Assembly (NCBI GenBank): GCA_964625775.1
Contig: CAZVEH010000035.1
Coordinates: 1 to 22,460 of the forward strand
From: GCA-2786165 sp964625775
GTDB lineage: Bacteria > Pseudomonadota > Gammaproteobacteria > Legionellales > Legionellaceae
DNA length: 22,460 bases
Direction: 5' to 3'
Below, in pieces: positions 1 to 7,749 of this stretch. Made by a program: the position numbers and the translations under genes. A model generated the notes under the pieces. It had not been told where the DNA came from. It saw nothing but the letters and a program-made list of their open reading frames with translations, and made no database searches. Positions within the stretch are counted from its first letter, which is position 1; every line of letters starts with the position of its first letter.

Positions 1-16
1 TACCACACGACAGGAG

Positions 17-52
17 ATCCCTCGCTGCGCTCGGGATGACGTGGGGAGTTAC
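17..52. repeat. 36-bp edge repeat, left copy
   Basis: This segment is the exact reverse complement of 22407-22442 near the other end of the window, 36 of 36 bases. Its core (ccctcgctgcgctcgggatg) is the kind of dispersed intergenic repeat common in many gamma-proteobacterial and intracellular-bacterial genomes (from memory). It abuts the truncated 5' edge of a GIY-YIG nuclease remnant, which suggests that insertion of, or recombination at, the repeat removed the front of that gene. Confidence 0.85.
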
Positions 53-57
53 CAAGC

Positions 58-231
58 TTTGAAAATTCTGAATACCATGTTCATCACTTGGTTTAATATG
101 AAATCCATTCTGACGTCTACGAAGCAATAACCAGAGAAAAACGTATCAAAAAATGGAACCGACAATGGAAAATACACCTTATCGAGCAAAACAATCCCCA
201 GTGGCTTGATTTTGGTATCGGATTATTTTGA
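58..231 (+). pseudogene. GIY-YIG nuclease C-terminal remnant
   Basis: Reading the frame that starts at 58, the DNA encodes ...EYHVHHLV, a TAA stop at 94-96, then YEIHSDVYEAITREKRIKKW and onward through WNRQW, IEQNNPQWLDF and a TGA at 229-231. This is the typical C-terminal half of small stand-alone GIY-YIG (UvrC/YhbQ-like) nucleases, with the LVYYE strand and the TREK-x-IKKW-x-R helix. The TAA falls where the second-last position of 'LVYYE' should be Tyr (tat to taa), and the N-terminal half, including the GIY...YIG catalytic strand, is absent, replaced by the 17-52 repeat. It is therefore a dead fragment: truncated and carrying a nonsense codon. Such genes are often scattered near short palindromic repeats, and one follows at 241-276. 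Confidence 0.8.
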
Positions 232-240
232 TGAATGGTT

Positions 241-276
241 GCCCGCCTGCGCGGGCATGACAGCTTTTTTGTCATG
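241..276. repeat. Two small abutting hairpins (REP-like)
   Basis: The first hairpin is gcccgc-ctgc-gcgggc at 241-256. The second is catgac at 256-261 pairing with gtcatg at 271-276 around a T-rich loop. They lie 31 bp beyond the cvpA stop, so either could help end transcription of the minus-strand operon, but no clear U-tract follows on the minus strand. The GC-rich unit resembles the common 'cccgc-ctgc-gcggg' dispersed repeats of proteobacteria. Confidence 0.5.
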
Positions 277-306
277 TACAGAGATCATAAAGAACAAAAT
301 GTTGTT

Positions 307-870
307 TTATAAAGATTCCAGATCTCTGACTTCCATATCAGCTTCGTGTTGCAACTCTGGCTGCGCATGATGCTCGAGCTTTTCCACATGTTTGATGATA
401 TCAGGCGCATAATGATACATCCAATTCACAAGTGGATTGAATTTCGCATACATTAATGATTTTTCTTGATATTCTTCTTCTGGCATAGAGCTGATTTTAA
501 TAACGACCATGATCAATGCGACCACCAGCACGCCCCGCGCAAACCCGAAACCAAGACCTAATAAACGGTCGGTGCCACTTAATCCTGAGCGATTCACAAT
601 AAAAGAGAATACGGTATTCACCACACCGCCTACAATCAATGTGCCTACAATAATCACTACGTAAGCCAAGACCACACGAGCAGATTGGTCTTGAATATAA
701 GTGCCTAACCATTGAGCAACAGGCTTAGCGTAGACAAACGATAGCCAGCCGGCAACAATCCACACACATAATGCAATCAATTCTTTGACAAACCCACGAA
801 CCAATCCCGTTAGCACAGATATCGCAATAATGCCCGCGATCACATAATCCAGCCAATGCCATGACGCCAT
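307..870 (-). CDS. cvpA: CvpA family inner-membrane protein
   Basis: The 187-residue protein matches the CvpA family (named for colicin V production in E. coli), a small inner-membrane protein thought to act in envelope stress tolerance and, historically, colicin V export. About four hydrophobic helices are visible (roughly residues 5-25, 31-50, 63-90 and 105-125), with the conserved start WLDY...GIIAISVLTGLVRGFVKE and the GTDRLLGLGFGFARG segment. The C-terminus is polar and rich in His and acidic residues. The ATG at 870 has an AAGGTGAG ribosome site and begins 1 nt after the stop of the SPOR gene, so the two are translationally linked. This is the last gene of an accD-folC-dedD-cvpA operon; in E. 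coli purF would follow, but here only repeats follow before the window ends. Confidence 0.93.
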   Translation of the reverse strand: MASWHWLDYVIAGIIAISVLTGLVRGFVKELIALCVWIVAGWLSFVYAKPVAQWLGTYIQDQSARVVLAYVVIIVGTLIVGGVVNTVFSFIVNRSGLSGTDRLLGLGFGFARGVLVVALIMVVIKISSMPEEEYQEKSLMYAKFNPLVNWMYHYAPDIIKHVEKLEHHAQPELQHEADMEVRDLESL

Positions 871-871
871 A

Positions 872-1486
872 TTAACTCACCTTGGTTTTAATGATTAAGC
901 CATTTAATTGGGTATTGTTGACCAACTTTTTTTGCAAATCAATGGCTTGTTCACGTTGTTTTAATTGCCCCACTATGACTTGATACATTTCGCCGGTTGG
1001 GCCAGCTATCATTTGCGAGGAAGCTTCATATCCTTTGGATTTCAACTTGTGCACCAAAGCCTGTGCATTGGCTTCTTGGCTAAACGTTGCTAGCCGTATC
1101 GTAAATACCTCATTCGCATGCATGGCTTTTGATTCAGCCAAATGCTGTTTCTGTACTTTGATTTTAGCCATTTGCATAGAGTCTTCGGTTGTAGTTGGCG
1201 CACTGAGTGGCTGTGCTTTGGCAATACCAGAGTGTACTTTTCTTCCCTCTGGAATAGTCACCGTTGCCACTTTTACTGTTTTAAACATACTCTTTTTATC
1301 CACTGTTGCCACATGCGGCAAAGCAGGTTTTTTAGGCACCCGAAACGACGTCACTTCATAAAAACGTTGATTCGATTGGCGCATCATGACGGGAAGGAAA
1401 ATAATCATTAATGACAATGCCACGACAAATCCAACCACGCGGTGTTTGATGCGATCATCTGCTATCTTTTTCATCACGCTACTCAT
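872..1486 (-). CDS. DedD-like SPOR-domain protein
   Basis: This 204-residue protein has a single N-terminal membrane anchor (about residues 17-36), a low-complexity periplasmic linker rich in Lys, Thr and Pro, and a C-terminal SPOR domain (about 126-203, starting EVFTIRLATF and including YQVIVGQL). SPOR domains bind denuded glycan strands at the division septum, and a DedD of this layout sits at the same place in the E. coli operon. Sequence outside the SPOR domain is poorly conserved, so the name rests on architecture and synteny. The ATG at 1486 has a strong GAGGAG ribosome site that overlaps the folC stop codon (TGAGGAG), giving tight coupling to folC. Confidence 0.85.
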   Translation of the reverse strand: MSSVMKKIADDRIKHRVVGFVVALSLMIIFLPVMMRQSNQRFYEVTSFRVPKKPALPHVATVDKKSMFKTVKVATVTIPEGRKVHSGIAKAQPLSAPTTTEDSMQMAKIKVQKQHLAESKAMHANEVFTIRLATFSQEANAQALVHKLKSKGYEASSQMIAGPTGEMYQVIVGQLKQREQAIDLQKKLVNNTQLNGLIIKTKVS

Positions 1487-1495
1487 GTTTGCTCC

Positions 1496-2797
1496 TCATG
1501 CATCGTGTTGCGTAAGCTGGGGCACTGTGTGATGCTGCATAAACGCCATCACTTCGCCCACCAAAATAAAAGATCCGTAGACTACAATCACATCTCCCGG
1601 TTTTGCGAATTCAAGAGCAGCTCGGCTAGCTAGTATGGGATCAGCATAAGCTTTCGGCCGAAACCCCAAAACGTCCTCAAATGCATCCAGTAAGCTTGAT
1701 GCATCTGTTGCCCGCTTGCCCTTCAAACATGCAGGGTACCATTGTACAACAAATGGGCTTAATGGTCTAATTAATCCGCAAATATCTTTGTCTTTCAACG
1801 CGGAAAAAATCGCATGTATCTTGCCTGTCGGCGGAATATTAGCCAGTCTGTTGGCCAGTAAAGACACTGCTTGGGGGTTGTGCGCCACATCGTATAAATA
1901 GGAAATATCACCCTGAATCCATTGTTGACGCCCCCTAATCGCCATGGTTTGCATACCCCTAATCCAATCCACTTCTCGAACGGGCAACTTGGATTGCAAA
2001 CACAATGATGCCATCACAGCAGCTACGGCTGCATGAGGGTGAAGTTGAGGCACGGGCAAGATAATCGTAGATTGGTATGCCTGATCAATATGGATGAGGT
2101 CCCCCACAATGCGATACTGATAGTCTTTGCCCAAACACTGTAGCTCAGCCTCTAAGGACTGTGCGTGAAAACATACCGTGCTGGGTGGGGAGATATCTGC
2201 GTAAATACAAGGTCGATGCGGTCGTAGAATACCCGCTTTTTCATAACCAATGGTCTCTTTATCGTGTCCCAAATAGTCCTGATGATCCAAATCAACGGTG
2301 GTGATAATCGCCAAATCAGAGTCAATGATATTGGTCGCATCCAAGCGTCCCCCTACCCCGACTTCCAAAATAATCACATCAAGTTCAGACTTTTTAAAAT
2401 ACAGTAAAGCGGCTAAAAGTGACATTTCAAAATAAGTTAATGGCGTAGCTTGGCGACCCTGCTCAATCTCCCTAAACAATGAAGACAATATGTCATCATT
2501 TATTGGGTGTTGATTGATACAAATGCGTTCGTTAAAAGACACCAAATGGGGTGACGTGAACTGCCCTACTCGATAGCCTGCAGCTTGATAAATAGCGCTT
2601 AACGCGGCAACAGTAGAACCTTTGCCATTCGTGCCGGCTACCGTAATCACTGGAATCGTCCAGTGGAGTATATTCATTACCGCAGCCACAGCTCTGGCAT
2701 TCACCAAGCGTAATTGCACTTCAGGCGTATGACGATGTTCTAAATAATCTAACCACTGCTGTAAATTCCAAGACGTTTTTTCTAAATCTTGCTGCAT
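1496..2797 (-). CDS. folC: Bifunctional folylpolyglutamate/dihydrofolate synthase
   Basis: FolC is a cytosolic Mur-ligase-fold enzyme that adds glutamate to dihydropteroate and then extends the polyglutamate tail of folates, using ATP. Visible motifs are the P-loop TVAGTNGKGST (about residues 52-62), the DLDHQDYLG segment of the Mur-ligase centre, and YDVAHNPQA in the C-terminal domain. The length (433 residues) is normal. I take ATG 2797, which overlaps the accD TGA by one base (TGATG); a GTG one codon upstream at 2800 is also possible. It lies between accD and the SPOR gene, as in E. coli. Confidence 0.95.
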   Translation of the reverse strand: MQQDLEKTSWNLQQWLDYLEHRHTPEVQLRLVNARAVAAVMNILHWTIPVITVAGTNGKGSTVAALSAIYQAAGYRVGQFTSPHLVSFNERICINQHPINDDILSSLFREIEQGRQATPLTYFEMSLLAALLYFKKSELDVIILEVGVGGRLDATNIIDSDLAIITTVDLDHQDYLGHDKETIGYEKAGILRPHRPCIYADISPPSTVCFHAQSLEAELQCLGKDYQYRIVGDLIHIDQAYQSTIILPVPQLHPHAAVAAVMASLCLQSKLPVREVDWIRGMQTMAIRGRQQWIQGDISYLYDVAHNPQAVSLLANRLANIPPTGKIHAIFSALKDKDICGLIRPLSPFVVQWYPACLKGKRATDASSLLDAFEDVLGFRPKAYADPILASRAALEFAKPGDVIVVYGSFILVGEVMAFMQHHTVPQLTQHDA

Positions 2798-3672
2798 CAC
2801 TCATCCATCATATGGGATACACTGCGATGCGATAATTTAGCGATCATTTTGGCCAATACATCGCGCAGCGATTTACGTTCTACAATCATATCAATATGAC
2901 CGTGCTCCAAAAGAAATTCGCTACGTTGGAAACCGTCGGGTAAGGTTTGACGTACAGTTTGCTCAATCACACGCGGTCCAGCAAATCCAATCAAGGCATT
3001 GGGTTCAGCAATTATAATATCGCCCAAACTCGCAAAACTTGCCGAAACTCCGCCCATCGTGGGATCGGTCAATACCACAACAAAAGGAAGTTTCGCTTGG
3101 GATAGTTTGGCCAATGCTGCAGAAGTTTTGGCCATTTGCATCAACGAAAACAACCCTTCTTGCATACGGGCACCGCCGCTGGCCGTAAAACAAATATAAG
3201 CACGTCGTTCAGCGATCGCGACATTAACAGCACGAACGAATTTCTCACCCACAGTGGCCCCCATAGAGCCGCCCATGAAACTAAATTCAAAAGCACTGAT
3301 GACCACAGGTTGTTGTTTCAAAGTTCCCTTCACCACAACCAAGGCTTCTTTTTCGCCCGTTGCTTTTTGCGCCTGAGTAATCCGATCTTTGTATTTTTTA
3401 GAATCGCGAAATTTCAAACGATCCACGGGTTCCAAATCTGCAAACAGTTCCTCTTGGCCAACGGGATCAAGGCACTGAGCCAAGCGTTCACGCGCTGAAA
3501 TACGGTGATGATGATTGCATTTGATGCAAACCGAGAGCGTTTTCTCTAACTCACTTCGATACAGCACTTCTCCACAACCCAAACATTTAACCCACAAGCC
3601 TTCGGGCACCCCTTTTTTTTGAGAAGTTTCCGTTCTAATTCTAGACGGCAAAAGATTCATCAACCAACTCAT
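2797..3672 (-). CDS. accD: Acetyl-CoA carboxylase carboxyltransferase beta subunit
   Basis: AccD pairs with AccA to transfer CO2 from carboxybiotin to acetyl-CoA, giving malonyl-CoA for fatty-acid synthesis in the cytosol. The N-terminal zinc ribbon is intact (Cys30, 33, 49 and 52, pattern C-x2-C-x15-C-x2-C), followed by the crotonase-fold carboxyltransferase domain with FSFMGGSMGA, SGGARMQEG and DPTMGGVSASFA. The start is ATG 3672 (MSWLMNLLPSRI), preceded by GGAAAA; the open frame continues upstream to 3786, but those residues are unlike AccD and run through the promoter region. Length is 291 residues, normal for the family. It is the first gene of the operon and divergent from the L,D-transpeptidase gene. 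Confidence 0.95.
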   Translation of the reverse strand: MSWLMNLLPSRIRTETSQKKGVPEGLWVKCLGCGEVLYRSELEKTLSVCIKCNHHHRISARERLAQCLDPVGQEELFADLEPVDRLKFRDSKKYKDRITQAQKATGEKEALVVVKGTLKQQPVVISAFEFSFMGGSMGATVGEKFVRAVNVAIAERRAYICFTASGGARMQEGLFSLMQMAKTSAALAKLSQAKLPFVVVLTDPTMGGVSASFASLGDIIIAEPNALIGFAGPRVIEQTVRQTLPDGFQRSEFLLEHGHIDMIVERKSLRDVLAKMIAKLSHRSVSHMMDE

Positions 3673-3751
3673 GCTATTTTCCGTATGATTACTATGAGCA
3701 ATAGTATACTCATTTTGCGAAAACAATGCTATTTGGAAGTCCATCCTAAGG

Positions 3752-3780
3752 TTATTGCACGATTTGCCGCTAAATATACT
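3752..3780 (+). promoter_or_regulatory. Possible sigma70 promoter for the L,D-transpeptidase gene
   Basis: A good -10 box TATACT (3775-3780) lies 17 bp after a weak -35 TTATTG (3752-3757), upstream of the AGGAG ribosome site at 3795. This lies in the 132-bp divergent gap between accD and the transpeptidase gene. A second TATACT reading toward accD is present around 3704-3709 on the minus strand, without a convincing -35 box. Confidence 0.4.
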
Positions 3781-3804
3781 ACGCAATACTGTTCAGGAGA
3801 GATG

Positions 3805-4527
3805 ATGAAACGCTTTGTGACCTCTTTGATAGCAGGCTTCTTACTGATGTATCATCCATGGGCTTTTTCAACCCCTCGTTATGGTGAGCAATTGTGTCAT
3901 TCCCCTGATTATTTTTGCCTTGACATCAAGGCCAACGATACCTGGGAAAGTTTGTTCCCCACAGATAAGTCTCGAGATCTGGTGATGCGTGTCAATCGGA
4001 TGAATGTTGCATTAAGACCAGGCATGACTTTGGCCGTGCCCAATCGTTTAGATGAAATCAGTATTTACGATGTCTCACCGTTTCCACGTTATATCGAATC
4101 GCCAGGAGAAAAAACCATTTTTATTCAGCAAAAAGAGTTAGCATGGGGTGCATACAATGCAGACGGTGAATTGGTTTGGTGGGGACCTATTTCCTCAGGA
4201 TCAGGTCATTGCCAGACGGAGGGCAACTGCCTCACACCCTCAGGTTCATTCCGTGTCATTCGAAAACAAGATATTTATTGTATCTCAACCGTATTCCCTG
4301 TACGTGAATCAGGCGAAAGCGGAGGCGCCATCATGCCTTACTGCATGCATTTTTGGCGTGGCTATGCTTTGCATGGCAGCGAAGAAGTACCTGGGTACAA
4401 TGCCAGCCATGGTTGCATCCGAATGTTTATTGAAGATGCCAAATGGCTGAATGAAGAGTTTGTCGACTTGCCAGGTGCAGGTGGCGCAATAGGCACGCGG
4501 GTGGTAGTTGGTTCTAGTTCACAGTAA
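3805..4527 (+). CDS. Secreted L,D-transpeptidase (YkuD/ErfK family)
   Basis: The 240-residue protein starts with a signal peptide (MKRFVTSLIAGFLLMYHPWA, cleavage near residue 22), then a degenerate LysM-like stretch (about 38-80: WESLF...MNVALRPGMTLAVPN) and a YkuD catalytic domain (about 103-238). The catalytic signature is complete: His190-Gly, then Ser201-His202-Gly203-Cys204-x-Arg206, with Cys204 the expected nucleophile. Such enzymes form 3-3 peptidoglycan cross-links or attach Braun-type lipoprotein in the periplasm. AGGAG at 3795-3799 favours ATG 3805 over ATG 3802, and the open frame upstream to 3619 is antisense to accD. Extra cysteines (31, 38, 136, 142, 159, 180) may form disulfides. 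Its end overlaps the convergent rlpA by 9 bp. Confidence 0.88.
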   Translation: MKRFVTSLIAGFLLMYHPWAFSTPRYGEQLCHSPDYFCLDIKANDTWESLFPTDKSRDLVMRVNRMNVALRPGMTLAVPNRLDEISIYDVSPFPRYIESPGEKTIFIQQKELAWGAYNADGELVWWGPISSGSGHCQTEGNCLTPSGSFRVIRKQDIYCISTVFPVRESGESGGAIMPYCMHFWRGYALHGSEEVPGYNASHGCIRMFIEDAKWLNEEFVDLPGAGGAIGTRVVVGSSSQ

Positions 4528-5313
4528 TAGTGAAAAACTACCTTTGATGCCCGCTTGTGCTAAAGATGTTTTTAGCTGCTCCATGATTTTTTTATCTTTG
4601 AGCGGGCCCAGCCGAACCAAATATTGCTGCTTCTCCTGTTTGATAAAAACAGGAGACGAAGAAAGGCGTGCTAATTTATGTTGAAATTCTTTGGCCAAAT
4701 TTTTTGAAGAGAATGCCCCTGCTTGAATATAATAATGCGCTACCCTTGGCGCCGCGGCATTTTTCTGTCTCACTGTTTCAATTTCTACCCTAGCTGTGCC
4801 ACGCGGGAAAATACCCAATTTCACCGCAGCACCATAAGATAAATCAATGATTCTTCCTTGATGAAATGGACCACGATCATTGACTTTTACAATAGCAATT
4901 CGACCATTCTCTAAATTTTTGACTCTCACATAGGTAGGCAAAGGCAAAGTCTTATGCGCAGCAGTCAATTCATACATATTGTAATGATCACCACTCGACG
5001 TACGCTGACTATGAAATTTAGTGCCATACCAAGACGCCAGCCCACGCTGTTTGTAGCCATTGGCCGTCTTCAACACCGCATACCGCTGCCCATCCACATG
5101 ATAGGTATCAGGATTACCATATCGACTCAAAGGCTCATTGACGGGCACAACTCTTTTAAAAAATCTGGGGATAGGTCCTGCAGGCGCGCTGTCCTTGGTG
5201 ATCTCATGAGTGCGAATGGATTTCGTGGTTTGCTTGCGCTGCTGATGCGTGGGTGGTACTAGCTTACAACTCGCAAATATCAGCAGGCTCAATACTAAAA
5301 AAATTTTTTTCAA
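4519..5313 (-). CDS. rlpA: RlpA septal-ring lipoprotein, lytic transglycosylase family
   Basis: RlpA is an outer-membrane lipoprotein that cleaves denuded septal glycan in some species. From TTG 5313 the product is 264 residues: lipoprotein signal (MKKIFLVLSLLIFASC, acylated Cys16; the -3 residue is Phe, so the lipobox is slightly unusual), linker, double-psi beta-barrel (about 89-180; GLASWYG, AAHKTLPLP, VKVNDRGPF, RIIDLSYGAA), and a C-terminal SPOR domain (about 192-262). The residues matching the catalytic His and Asp are His120 and Asp146, both present, so transglycosylase activity is plausible. The frame extends to 5397, but the upstream residues are not signal-like, and a GGATGA ribosome site precedes the TTG. 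It converges with the L,D-transpeptidase gene (9-bp overlap). Confidence 0.9.
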   Translation of the reverse strand: MKKIFLVLSLLIFASCKLVPPTHQQRKQTTKSIRTHEITKDSAPAGPIPRFFKRVVPVNEPLSRYGNPDTYHVDGQRYAVLKTANGYKQRGLASWYGTKFHSQRTSSGDHYNMYELTAAHKTLPLPTYVRVKNLENGRIAIVKVNDRGPFHQGRIIDLSYGAAVKLGIFPRGTARVEIETVRQKNAAAPRVAHYYIQAGAFSSKNLAKEFQHKLARLSSSPVFIKQEKQQYLVRLGPLKDKKIMEQLKTSLAQAGIKGSFSLLL

Positions 5314-5423
5314 TACAATATCATCCAAAATAAGTACCGCAAGACTATATCTAGGAGCACATGGGTTCGTCAACTTTTTAGTGCAGGGTGAGATCACGCC
5401 TGAACGAATATTATTCTAATCTT

Positions 5424-5509
5424 CGTCTTTGCGAACGAAGTGAAGCAATCCAGATCGACTCTCAATTGAAACACCGATCTAGATTGCTTCGCTATCGCTC
5501 GCAAAGACG
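5424..5509. repeat. Imperfect inverted repeat, 34/35-bp arms
   Basis: The left arm 5424-5457 and right arm 5475-5509 pair with a few mismatches and one indel around a 17-bp centre. The arms contain the 'gcgaa-gcaatc' signature of dispersed palindromic repeats found between genes in many proteobacteria and rickettsiae (from memory). It lies in the 390-bp gap between the start of rlpA and the end of the DedA/LssY gene; no ORF is seen in it. Confidence 0.75.
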
Positions 5510-5570
5510 ATGTATTACTTTAAGTGATACAAATTAATTCACTCATGCGGTTGCCCTGCTTTTTGGTGTC

Positions 5571-5692
5571 AGGACTTACGCAAAACTTCGATCTATTCGT
5601 TAATTTTTGTTTTTAATTTGGTCAGTTGGTGCACCTAAACTCCCTCACAAAAAACAAAACTTGCTTAGACCTCGAGGTTTTGCGTAAGTCCT
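5571..5692. mobile_element. Probable MITE with 21-bp terminal inverted repeats
   Basis: The left end 5571-5591 and right end 5672-5692 are inverted copies with one mismatch, both beginning aggacttacgcaaaac. The element is about 122 bp with an AT-rich interior and no coding capacity. The hexamer ggtgtc occurs directly before it (5565-5570) and again at 5695-5700, two bases past the right end, as expected for a target-site duplication. The ends resemble IS termini, so it could be moved by a full-length IS elsewhere in the genome. It sits 3 bp past the stop codon of the DedA/LssY gene. Confidence 0.7.
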
Positions 5693-5703
5693 AAGGTGTC
5701 ACG

Positions 5704-7734
5704 TCAATTTTTGATGATCAAAACCTCTGAAGGTATTTCGTAAGGCAGTGACCGCAAATGTGGATCTTTGGCTGGAATACGCGTGATTTGATAATCATGT
5801 ACAGCAGGTAAAATATGAACAAATAAATTCGCATTTTCTGGTTTGTTGTTTTGCATAAATGATTTGGCCGGAAGCGGTTTTTTCCTCGCTAAAATAATAT
5901 TTCCTAACCAGATGGGATCTTGATAATGAATCAAATGATAATTAGAGCGCCATAGCCGCAAAATATAAAGATTGTCGTCTTTTACAGTGCGATAGGACAT
6001 GGTCAGAGCAGGATGTTTATTTAAGTATAACTGTTCCATGAAAGGTAGTTTTTCCGTGGTATAGCGTCCTTCTGCGTGGATGATCAACGAGTAAAGAAAT
6101 GATTTGGGTTGTTTTCGCCAACCAGACATTTCTAGTCTTTTTTGCAACTCTTTGATGGATCCAGCGTATTGAACATTAAACACACCAATGCGCCTGCCGA
6201 TACGATTGGTCGAATAGACGGGTAAAATAGGTTCATTTTGGTACCACCAGGTATCTTGGTTTAAGGTGTATTGTTTGGAGGGTGAGGTGTGTGCGTGCAG
6301 GATAATAGGTGCTTTACCCTGATAATTTATAATCGCAGTGACGAGGAATACAACCACGACCAATGAAATGGCTGTGGTCATTCGAAAATTCAGCGATTGA
6401 ATGGGTTTGCGTCGATAAACAATCCAATGCGCCAAACCCACACTTGCCCCAATAGCATATGCACCAATCACCGAAATTAACCAATTATCACCCAAGTAAA
6501 GCGTGGAGAATCCTGACAAAAATAACATGGATAAAATCACGTAAGAGGCAATATTGTGACTGGGTTTTGTGTGCAACAAATAATTGATTAAAAAGGTGAA
6601 CAGCGCTGTAGCAACACACAAAGGTATCTCAGGATACATCACCACTCTGGACTGAGCAAATAATTGGATAGCATTGGGAATCGTCAAATAGGTCGAAAAT
6701 AACCACGAAATCAGTAACACATTGACGATCAAACTCAGCCAATATTTTAAAAAACGCCAGTCGCGATTGTATAGAGATAACACAACCACCAAACCACAAA
6801 AGGAAACCAAAGCCATAGAATGGAACATCAAGTTCACAAAAATATTGATTCTGTCGAGCGTAGGTGTGCGTAAGCTTTGTAAAAAATAACACACTGCTTG
6901 ATTAATGGAGTTGATCCACGTGTTTTGTACCACCAATAAACTCAACAGCAGGACCAAGAACAGACAACACAACCAGATCAATAGAAAAGTAATGATACGT
7001 TGTTGACGACGGTCATCTCGAGCACTGAGGTTGGAGATGATATGTTTGGTATAAGGGTGTTTTTTAGACCAAAGCCAAAGTGCATCCACATGGGTCGCAA
7101 ACCATAGATTCAAAGATCGAGCCAGCATTTTCAAAAGTAGGCTTAACAACCAGCCCACGATCAAGACGCTCATGACCAACGCAAACAAACGCTGCGCACT
7201 TTCTGCGGAAAGCTGATGGCTGGCTGCCCCAATGATATAGCCTGGCACCAAATATAAAACGGCCCAACCAATCGCGGAAATAAAATTTGCAGCAAAAAAC
7301 TGTAAACGCGACATATGCACCATGCCGGCAATGATGGGTATGATAGAGCGCAAAGGGCCAGTAAACCGTCCAATCAAAACACTCTTACCACCATGGCGAT
7401 TAAAAAAATCCTGGCCGTAATTCAACAATTTGGGATATCGCTTAAAGGGCCACATGTGCGAGAGGTTTTCGCTATACCTGGCACCTAACATATAGCTGAT
7501 GCTATCTCCAATGAATGCCCCCAACGAAGCAAACGCAATGGTCAAATCAAAGCGCATCACGTTAGACCCTGCTAGTATCCCCACAGCGGTCATGGTAAGA
7601 GATCCTGGAATAATGGTACCAATAATGGCCAGTGACTCTAACAAAGCAATGACGAAGGTAAAAATAAGGGCGTAATTAGGGTGATGATGCAACCAAGCAG
7701 TTATTGGAACAATGTAATCAGCGTATATATGCAT
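5704..7734 (-). CDS. DedA - degenerate PAP2 - LssY C-terminal membrane protein
   Basis: This is a 676-residue, three-part inner-membrane protein. Residues 1-205 are a DedA/SNARE-associated domain (undecaprenyl-phosphate/phospholipid transporter family) with the signature GRFTGPLRSIIPIIAG (122-137). Residues about 245-445 are multi-helix and align with a PAP2 phosphatase fold, but the active site is lost: the PSGH position reads PEIP (368-371) and the SR-x5-H-x3-D motif reads Ser410-Thr411-x5-Asn417-x3-Ser421. Residues about 470-676 match the LssY C-terminal domain of Legionella-type proteins (LPVYSTNRIGRRIGVFNVQY ... HILPAVHDYQITR). The start, ATG 7734, lies 15 bp after the lipB stop, so it is probably the last gene of the dacA operon. 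Likely role: lipid-carrier recycling or phospholipid movement without phosphatase activity. The function of the LssY domain is unknown to me. Confidence 0.85.
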   Translation of the reverse strand: MHIYADYIVPITAWLHHHPNYALIFTFVIALLESLAIIGTIIPGSLTMTAVGILAGSNVMRFDLTIAFASLGAFIGDSISYMLGARYSENLSHMWPFKRYPKLLNYGQDFFNRHGGKSVLIGRFTGPLRSIIPIIAGMVHMSRLQFFAANFISAIGWAVLYLVPGYIIGAASHQLSAESAQRLFALVMSVLIVGWLLSLLLKMLARSLNLWFATHVDALWLWSKKHPYTKHIISNLSARDDRRQQRIITFLLIWLCCLFLVLLLSLLVVQNTWINSINQAVCYFLQSLRTPTLDRINIFVNLMFHSMALVSFCGLVVVLSLYNRDWRFLKYWLSLIVNVLLISWLFSTYLTIPNAIQLFAQSRVVMYPEIPLCVATALFTFLINYLLHTKPSHNIASYVILSMLFLSGFSTLYLGDNWLISVIGAYAIGASVGLAHWIVYRRKPIQSLNFRMTTAISLVVVVFLVTAIINYQGKAPIILHAHTSPSKQYTLNQDTWWYQNEPILPVYSTNRIGRRIGVFNVQYAGSIKELQKRLEMSGWRKQPKSFLYSLIIHAEGRYTTEKLPFMEQLYLNKHPALTMSYRTVKDDNLYILRLWRSNYHLIHYQDPIWLGNIILARKKPLPAKSFMQNNKPENANLFVHILPAVHDYQITRIPAKDPHLRSLPYEIPSEVLIIKN

Positions 7735-7749
7735 CCAATAATCTCAATT

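Noticed and set aside
3136..3498. 120-codon plus-strand frame inside accD
   Set aside because: Antisense shadow of a well-supported gene, with no family resemblance.
3673..3786. N-terminal extension of AccD
   Set aside because: The extra residues do not resemble AccD, and a ribosome site precedes the canonical MSWL start.
3619..3804. N-terminal extension of the L,D-transpeptidase frame
   Set aside because: It is antisense to accD and its promoter region; a clear AGGAG site and signal peptide mark the true start at 3805.
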